Source: JBDHTS01 sp039808845
Lineage (GTDB): Bacteria; Pseudomonadota; Alphaproteobacteria; Micavibrionales; Micavibrionaceae
Assembly: GCA_039808845.1 (NCBI GenBank)
Contig: JBDHTS010000051.1
Span: 1-17,893 of the forward strand
Length of the DNA: 17,893 nucleotides
Direction: 5' to 3'
Part shown: positions 13,065 to 17,893 of the stretch, one piece after another
Layout of the letters: each line of letters begins with the position of its first letter
How positions within the stretch are numbered: position 1 is the stretch's first letter
The notes under the pieces: model-generated
The model's input: only the letters and a program-made list of their open reading frames with translations
Databases searched by the model: none
What the model was told of the DNA's origin: nothing
Made by a program: the position numbers and the translations under genes

Positions 13065-16000
13065 TTATCCGCCCTCAAAAAACATCTTGCGGATTATCCC
13101 TGGCGCGAGCGCCGAGAGCGGATTGACGGAGATGCCGGGTTTTTCCGACGGGCCTTCGATGCTGTAGGTGAAGGCGAACAATGCGCCGCCGCCCGTCAGA
13201 ATCGTTCCCAGAACCGGAATATTGCCAACCAGGTCATTGATGCCGGAGACGGGGACGATCGTGCCGTTGATGTTGGTCCAGCTTTTCTGTTTGTCGATCG
13301 TGCCCTCGAAGGTCAGGCCCAGCGAAGCGCCGGAGGTGCGGCCATCGGTGAATTTATAGATATCGCCGACCGGGCGCAGGCCCCATTCGAAATTCGCCTC
13401 CAGCTGCGTAAAGCCCAGGCCCTGACCATTCAGTAATCCGGGCAGGCTGGCGATGCTCATTGCATTCAGCAGGCGGGCGAGAACGGGCGCGTTGACGACC
13501 TTGAAATTGGACAGTTGCGCCTTGCCGCGGATCAGGGTCTTGTTCGACCCGTCTGGGGCTTGGCCGTCGACGGTCAATGTGCCGCCTTCGGCGTTCTTGT
13601 AAATGTCGAAGGCTTTCAGCAAGGCACCGGCATCATTGGCGCGGGCCTGAAGACCGAGACGTCCCGACGCATCGGGCTTCAGGCTGAAATACACCATGCC
13701 CTTGCCCGCGACCGCGTCCAGTTCCAGCCGGTTCAGAATGCCGCTGGCCGAACGGTCGAGCGACAGGCGCACCTTGTCGATGGTGCGTTCCGGCCCTGTC
13801 CGCATCCGGTCCACCTGCACGGCGGCGATCAGGGGCGGGGCGGGTTCTTTGTCCTCCACTTCAGGCTTGTTGCGTTTGCCGAGAAAGGGACTGGCGTCGA
13901 GGAACGCGCCTTTCGCCTCCAGACGGATCTGTTTCTTTTCACCCATTTCAAAATTCAATGCGACGTCGGTCTCATGCAGCTTCGCCACCGGCAGGCGGCC
14001 GCCGGTCAGCGCGTTCTTGCCGTCGCGCTGGCCGAAGGTCAGCTCGCCGTTCTCGATGGTGAGTTCTGGGGTTTTGACGTGCAATTTGCCGATGCCTTGC
14101 ACACGGCCTGACTGAAGGGCAACGGTACAGCCGATCTCTCCCGGCGTGCCGGGCGGCTTCGTATAGTCGAACGGCTTGACGGTCAGCGTTCCTGGTGTCG
14201 CATCGGCCTTGACGTCGACAGTCGCGCTCTTGTCGCGCTGGACGGTGTAGACGATATCGACCGGCAGCGTACCCGTAATCCAGTCTTCGAGATCAAGACG
14301 GAATTTCTTGCGCAGGCTTTCATCCGCCGCCAGCTTCGCTGTGACGCGGCTGGAATAGGGTTTGCCCGCGCTGTCAAGATACTGATGCCAGACGACATCG
14401 ATGTCGCGCCCGTCGAACTTGCCCTTGCCGCTTAGGGAGGCCGCTGCGTCCTTCACCTGCAGCTTGAACGGGCCGCCGGACAAATTCATATTCTCCACCA
14501 CGCCGGGCAACAGGATCCCGGTCAGCGTGCTGTCGACCGCGACCATGACCTGCTCGGTCAGCAGATGCTTGATGGTGGGAAAACGGACATTGACCTTGAG
14601 GTCGGCGCTGCCCTTCACGCCTTTCGTGTCGAAGCCAAGCTCCGCCGAGTTCATGTTGATCGGCTCTTTCGCGATATAATCGAAGACCGTCTGCAGCGGG
14701 CCGGACGCGGCGACGTCGATGATCGCCTCTCCCTGCCGCGCATGGGCGATATTCTTCAGCTTTACATGGCTCTTGCCGACCTTCAGCGCGCCGACAGCGC
14801 CTTTCGTAATGTCGATGTCCAGATTGCCGTCCTGGTACACGCCCCGCCCGGAGGCGCCGGTTACCGGAATCATCGGCGCGCGGTAATCGACGGTCATGTC
14901 CGCGGCGTCGAACGAGGCCGCGATGTTTTCCACCGTCACTTTCCAGTCGTCTTCTTCCGACAGGCGCTGCGTGGCTACGTCGAACTGCGCCATGATGTTG
15001 CTGAACGCGCCGTCCGACAGTTTGTGCACGAGCCAGGCTTCCGCGCCGTCTCCTTTCAGGATGTCGGGCCAGAGCGGGCCGATCTGGGATTGCGCGACCT
15101 TGGGAATCTTGACGCGCACCGATGCCTTCACGGCGCCCGGGGCGACGGCAATGCTGGCCGCGCCCTCCAGCGTGACGCCTTTCACGCTGGTTTTAATCCG
15201 CTCCACGGTGATTTTCTGATCGGCGGCATCGTAATGGGCCGCGATGTCCAGACCGGAAAAGGGCAGGAGGTCGTCATACACGCCCCGCAAGGCAAGCAGC
15301 CCCTGTTCGCCTGTCAACTGCAGCGACATAGCCTGCAGTTTCATCGTGTCGTCGAGACGTCCGGACAGGTCGCCGGTCACGATGACCTTCTGGCCGCGCA
15401 GAAAATCGAGTTGCCGCAGCTTGCCGGCGCCCGCCGCAAGATTGAAATCCTCGATATGCAGATTGAAACTCATGCTGCCGTCATTGCGATCATAAATCGC
15501 GTCCAGCTGCAGGCCGGATTCGCCGTGCAGGCCGCCGGGCACCTTCACGCTGGCGGAAACGGCCAGCCCCTTGGCATCCCGCCCAAACTCGAAATTCATA
15601 TGCTGGAGATACCAGGTGAGATTGGCGTAATGGTCTTCCAGAATGACGGTCGCATCCTCGATCTTGATGGTTTTCAGACCGGCAAGGGGCGAATGGAGGC
15701 CTTTCGTGCGTTCGGGCGGACGGGACAGGCTTGCGATGATGCCCTGAAGAACATTGCCGCTTTCCGCATCCGGTTTTCCCGCCTCCGTATGATCGCCCGC
15801 GAAGGCGAACTCGAAATGGTTTTCCGGCGTGCGGACCATGCCGACGGTGGGGCGGGCCAGACTGATGACCACCGGCTCGATCCGCCCGATCAGCAGGGGC
15901 GCGGCGGACAGGCCGAGAACGGCGTTGTCGATGGAAAGGATGCGCTTGCCCCCGCGTTCCAAGGCGATATCCTGCAGTGTCAATTGCAGGGGCTTGTTTA

Positions 16001-16229
16001 GCTTCGGCCAGCTCAGGGAAACATGAGACAGGGACACGTCGGTGCCGGTCGACGGATCATGCAGGGCTTCCTGGATATATTTTCGCGCGAAGCTGATGTC
16101 GAAAGGCCCGGTCGACAGGCGCCAGACGAACAGGCCTGCCGCGAACAGCAGGGCGCAAACCACTGCGGCCAGTATCTCCAGCCCCATATGGCTGGTGCGC
16201 CAGCCGAATTTTTTTAGTCTCTTACCCAC
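13065..16229 (-). CDS. AsmA/YhdP-like envelope protein (DUF3971/AsmA-like C-terminal region)
   Basis: A 1054-residue protein with one N-terminal membrane anchor (MGLEILAAVVCALLFAAGLF, about residues 15-34) and a long periplasmic part of beta-rich repeats. YhdP, TamB and AsmA relatives are thought to bridge the periplasm and move phospholipid towards the outer membrane. The C-terminal ~200 residues carry the conserved AsmA-like region: LKAFDIYKNAEGGTLTVDG, VLARLLNAMSIASLPGLL, LGLTFEGTID, INGTIVPVSGINDLVG and IPVLGTILTGG. E. coli YhdP is about 1266 residues, so this is a slightly shorter relative. The start is a GTG at 16229, since a stop codon lies a few codons upstream and no Shine-Dalgarno is visible; the ATG at 16187 is the alternative. 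It is divergent from bcp across 60 bases. A broken paralog of its 3' end lies just downstream. Confidence 0.88.
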   Translation of the reverse strand: MGKRLKKFGWRTSHMGLEILAAVVCALLFAAGLFVWRLSTGPFDISFARKYIQEALHDPSTGTDVSLSHVSLSWPKLNKPLQLTLQDIALERGGKRILSIDNAVLGLSAAPLLIGRIEPVVISLARPTVGMVRTPENHFEFAFAGDHTEAGKPDAESGNVLQGIIASLSRPPERTKGLHSPLAGLKTIKIEDATVILEDHYANLTWYLQHMNFEFGRDAKGLAVSASVKVPGGLHGESGLQLDAIYDRNDGSMSFNLHIEDFNLAAGAGKLRQLDFLRGQKVIVTGDLSGRLDDTMKLQAMSLQLTGEQGLLALRGVYDDLLPFSGLDIAAHYDAADQKITVERIKTSVKGVTLEGAASIAVAPGAVKASVRVKIPKVAQSQIGPLWPDILKGDGAEAWLVHKLSDGAFSNIMAQFDVATQRLSEEDDWKVTVENIAASFDAADMTVDYRAPMIPVTGASGRGVYQDGNLDIDITKGAVGALKVGKSHVKLKNIAHARQGEAIIDVAASGPLQTVFDYIAKEPINMNSAELGFDTKGVKGSADLKVNVRFPTIKHLLTEQVMVAVDSTLTGILLPGVVENMNLSGGPFKLQVKDAAASLSGKGKFDGRDIDVVWHQYLDSAGKPYSSRVTAKLAADESLRKKFRLDLEDWITGTLPVDIVYTVQRDKSATVDVKADATPGTLTVKPFDYTKPPGTPGEIGCTVALQSGRVQGIGKLHVKTPELTIENGELTFGQRDGKNALTGGRLPVAKLHETDVALNFEMGEKKQIRLEAKGAFLDASPFLGKRNKPEVEDKEPAPPLIAAVQVDRMRTGPERTIDKVRLSLDRSASGILNRLELDAVAGKGMVYFSLKPDASGRLGLQARANDAGALLKAFDIYKNAEGGTLTVDGQAPDGSNKTLIRGKAQLSNFKVVNAPVLARLLNAMSIASLPGLLNGQGLGFTQLEANFEWGLRPVGDIYKFTDGRTSGASLGLTFEGTIDKQKSWTNINGTIVPVSGINDLVGNIPVLGTILTGGGALFAFTYSIEGPSEKPGISVNPLSALAPGIIRKMFFEGG

Positions 16230-16289
16230 GCTGCGCAGTCTGCTATGTTAGGTTACGCGATGCAATCCTTTTACAGAAAGATATCAGCC

Positions 16290-16772
16290 ATGGAAACGGT
16301 CATTGAAGGAGCAACAGCCCCGGATTTTTGCTTGTCCACAGACGATGGCAGGGAACTGGGTCTCAAGGATTGCCGTGGCAAGGCGGTCATCCTCTATTTT
16401 TATCCGAAGGACGATACGCCAGGCTGTACCACGGAAGCCTGCGGCTTCCGTGACGCGCTGCCGGATTTCGAGGGACTGGACGCCTGTATCCTGGGCGTTT
16501 CGCGCGACAGTGTGGCGAAACATGCCAAATTCCGCGACAAGTACGACCTGAATTTCCCGCTGCTGGCGGATGAAGACGGCAAGATGTGCGAGCTTTATGG
16601 CACCTGGGTTGAGAAAAGCATGTATGGCAAGAAATACATGGGCGTCGACCGCGCGACATTTCTGATCGACGGAAATGGCGTCGTGCGCCGCATCTGGCGC
16701 AGTGTGAAAGTGCCGGGACATGTGGAAGAGGTCAGGAACGCGCTGGCCGCGCTGGCGAAAAAAGCGGCTTAA
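16290..16772 (+). CDS. bcp: Thioredoxin-dependent peroxiredoxin Bcp/PrxQ
   Basis: Reduces hydrogen peroxide and organic hydroperoxides in the cytoplasm with thioredoxin as reductant. The 160 residues match the family. YFYPKDDTPGCTTEACGFRD contains the peroxidatic Cys (C46) and a resolving Cys five residues later (C51), the atypical two-cysteine PrxQ arrangement. VSRDSVAKHAKFRDKYDLNFPLLAD and RATFLIDGNGVVR are also typical. In-frame ATGs at 16245 and 16260 exist; 16290 was chosen because the fold begins with APDF a few residues later. The ribosome site is weak (AGAAAG). It is divergent from the AsmA-like gene. Its stop overlaps that of the opposing gene within TTAA. Confidence 0.96.
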   Translation: METVIEGATAPDFCLSTDDGRELGLKDCRGKAVILYFYPKDDTPGCTTEACGFRDALPDFEGLDACILGVSRDSVAKHAKFRDKYDLNFPLLADEDGKMCELYGTWVEKSMYGKKYMGVDRATFLIDGNGVVRRIWRSVKVPGHVEEVRNALAALAKKAA

Positions 16773-17080
16773 GCTGCGGCGCGCGAAGCCTGAAACCCGT
16801 ACAGGCCATTCAGGCGGCGGTGCCAGGTTTTCAGATCGGCCAGCGTTCCTTTGCGGAACCGCGCCATGACCGGGTGATCGTTGGCCGGATGATCGAAGGC
16901 CAGGTCGATGTCCATCGCATGAACGCGCACCAGAACGCCGTTATCCGTCAGAATGCTCAATCCGCAGAGAGTCGCCACGGTTTTTCCGCCAGCCGGGGGA
17001 AAGTCCTGCTGGCCTTCCCGGTTCACCACGCCGGCCAGCTGGCTGGCCAGTTCATAAAGACGCAGATGCATGTCATCCAT
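16769..17080 (-). CDS. Protein of unknown function (103 residues)
   Basis: A small soluble protein, MDDMHLRLYELASQ to FQASRAAA, with a helical N-terminus (LRLYELASQLAGVVN), a probable beta section (TVATLCGLSILTDNGVLVRVHAMDIDL) and a basic C-terminal helix (TLADLKTWHRRLNGLYG). I recognise no family. The ATG at 17080 is preferred because AGGA lies about 8 bases upstream; ATGs at 17071 and 17170 are in frame, but the longest form adds a low-complexity stretch without support. It lies 142 bases downstream of the alpha/beta hydrolase on the same strand and shares four bases with the opposing bcp stop. Confidence 0.68.
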   Translation of the reverse strand: MDDMHLRLYELASQLAGVVNREGQQDFPPAGGKTVATLCGLSILTDNGVLVRVHAMDIDLAFDHPANDHPVMARFRKGTLADLKTWHRRLNGLYGFQASRAAA

Positions 17081-17096
17081 GGCAGAATCCTGTAAA

Positions 17097-17132
17097 CGGA
17101 CATTTGTCCGGGCAAAAAAGGAATAGTTCCTT
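17097..17132. other. Two small inverted repeats upstream of the 103-residue gene
   Basis: CGGACATTTGTCCG (17097-17110) has 6-base complementary arms and begins 17 bases upstream of the gene start. AAGGAATAGTTCCTT (17118-17132) follows. On the minus strand the second is followed by TTTTTT, so it might be a weak terminator of the hydrolase transcript; the first could be an operator. Both are short enough to arise by chance. Confidence 0.25.
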
Positions 17133-17222
17133 CTATCCCCTTTCATGCTGCTTTGCAAGAAAAAGGCCACAGTTTTCCCCAGGCGTTTCCGCCGGACAAT
17201 ATGTTTCGATAACGGGAAACTC

Positions 17223-17893
17223 TTATTCTGCGGCCAGCAACCCGGCAGGAATTTCCACCGGACGTCCGCCGCCCGCGCGATTCAGGTGATCGTGCACATG
17301 CATGATCATATCGTCGACGCGGTCATGGAAGAAATGGTTGGCCTGGGGCACGACGCGATAATCGATCGCAATGCCTTTCTGCGCGCGCAGACGCTGGACC
17401 AGCTTTTCGACATGCGGTTCCGGCACGATCTCATCCTTCGCCCCGTGCAGGATCAGGCCCGACGTCGGGCAGGGGGCGAGGAAAGCGAAATCGTGCATGT
17501 TGGCGGGCGGCGCGACGGAGATGAAGCCCCGCACTTCAGGGCGGCGCATCAGCAGCTGCATCCCGATCCAGGCGCCGAAGGAAAAACCGGCAACCCAGAC
17601 ATAGGGCGCGTTCTTGTTCAGCTCCTGCATCCAGTCCAGCGCGGCGGCGGCATCGCTCAGTTCGCCCTCGCCCTTGTCATGCGTACCCTGGCTGCGTCCC
17701 ACCCCCCGGAAATTAAAACGCAGCGTGGAGAAGCCGCGCTGTACGAAAGTCTGGAACATGTAATAGGTGAGTTTGTTGTTCATCGTCCCGCCATGCTCCG
17801 GATGCGGATGCAGGACGATGGCGAGCGGAGCGTTGGGCGTCTTGGAATGGCTGTAGCGCCCTTCAAGGCGTCCCTCAGGTCCGTTGATGATGA
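17223..17893 (-). CDS. Alpha/beta hydrolase (COG2945-like), 5' end cut by window edge
   Basis: The frame is open to the right edge, so the true start lies outside; an internal ATG at 17783 is not the start because conserved sequence continues upstream of it (IVLHPHPEHGGTMNNK). The 222 visible residues show the oxyanion-side motif HPHPEHGGTMNN, LRFNFRGVGRSQG, the nucleophile elbow GFSFG (catalytic Ser), the acid in HGAKDEIVP and the base in ANHFF, which is a complete triad. Related proteins are soluble hydrolases of uncertain substrate. It ends PAGLLAAE. The 103-residue gene follows on the same strand after 142 bases. Confidence 0.9.
   Translation of the reverse strand, partial: IINGPEGRLEGRYSHSKTPNAPLAIVLHPHPEHGGTMNNKLTYYMFQTFVQRGFSTLRFNFRGVGRSQGTHDKGEGELSDAAAALDWMQELNKNAPYVWVAGFSFGAWIGMQLLMRRPEVRGFISVAPPANMHDFAFLAPCPTSGLILHGAKDEIVPEPHVEKLVQRLRAQKGIAIDYRVVPQANHFFHDRVDDMIMHVHDHLNRAGGGRPVEIPAGLLAAE

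Noticed and set aside
1..17893. A new defence, toxin-antitoxin or biosynthetic system
   Set aside because: Most genes are recognisable housekeeping functions on alternating strands, and the unknown small genes are not organised as an operon with each other.

Overview
The window reads as ordinary chromosome of a GC-rich alphaproteobacterium. The calls behind that view are a divergent anmK/tyrS pair, a long AsmA/YhdP-type protein divergent from a Bcp peroxiredoxin, a two-domain Sua5, RibF, a DmdC-like acyl-CoA dehydrogenase, and strong G/C preference at third codon positions. I cannot place it below class level. There are no rRNA or tRNA genes, transposases, prophage genes, CRISPR arrays or biosynthetic clusters.

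Layout. Bases 1-3917 (all minus strand): ABC-F ATPase, then ribF, then an AEC-type permease cut by the left edge, separated by two blocks of nested inverted repeats. Bases 4051-7675: a secreted Cys-rich unknown on the plus strand, a convergent acyl-CoA dehydrogenase, a 63-residue unknown, and a lytic-transglycosylase-like protein with a good sigma-54-type promoter match. Bases 7800-12108: sua5 and anmK (minus), a small putative lipoprotein with its own promoter and terminator, and tyrS (plus). Bases 12142-13064: a small unknown gene, then 428 bases without an intact gene. These hold the decayed 3' end of a second AsmA-like gene, a perfect 70-bp palindrome and a REP-like pair. Bases 13065-17893: the AsmA/YhdP-like gene (minus), bcp (plus), a 103-residue unknown (minus) and an alpha/beta hydrolase cut by the right edge.

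The genes do not form one pathway. They cover flavin cofactor synthesis (ribF), tRNA charging and modification (tyrS, sua5), peptidoglycan turnover and recycling (transglycosylase, anmK), envelope lipid handling (AsmA-like), peroxide defence (bcp), acyl-CoA oxidation, and ribosome-associated ATPase activity (ABC-F).

The most unusual content is between the genes. At least five kinds of inverted repeat fill most intergenic gaps. Two of them run into neighbouring reading frames and supply the last codons and stop of ribF and anmK, and one may supply the ribosome binding site of sua5. The other notable items are the AsmA-like pseudogene remnant, which differs from its intact neighbour only at synonymous positions over its last codons, and the sigma-54-type promoter. 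I found no convincing new multi-gene system.
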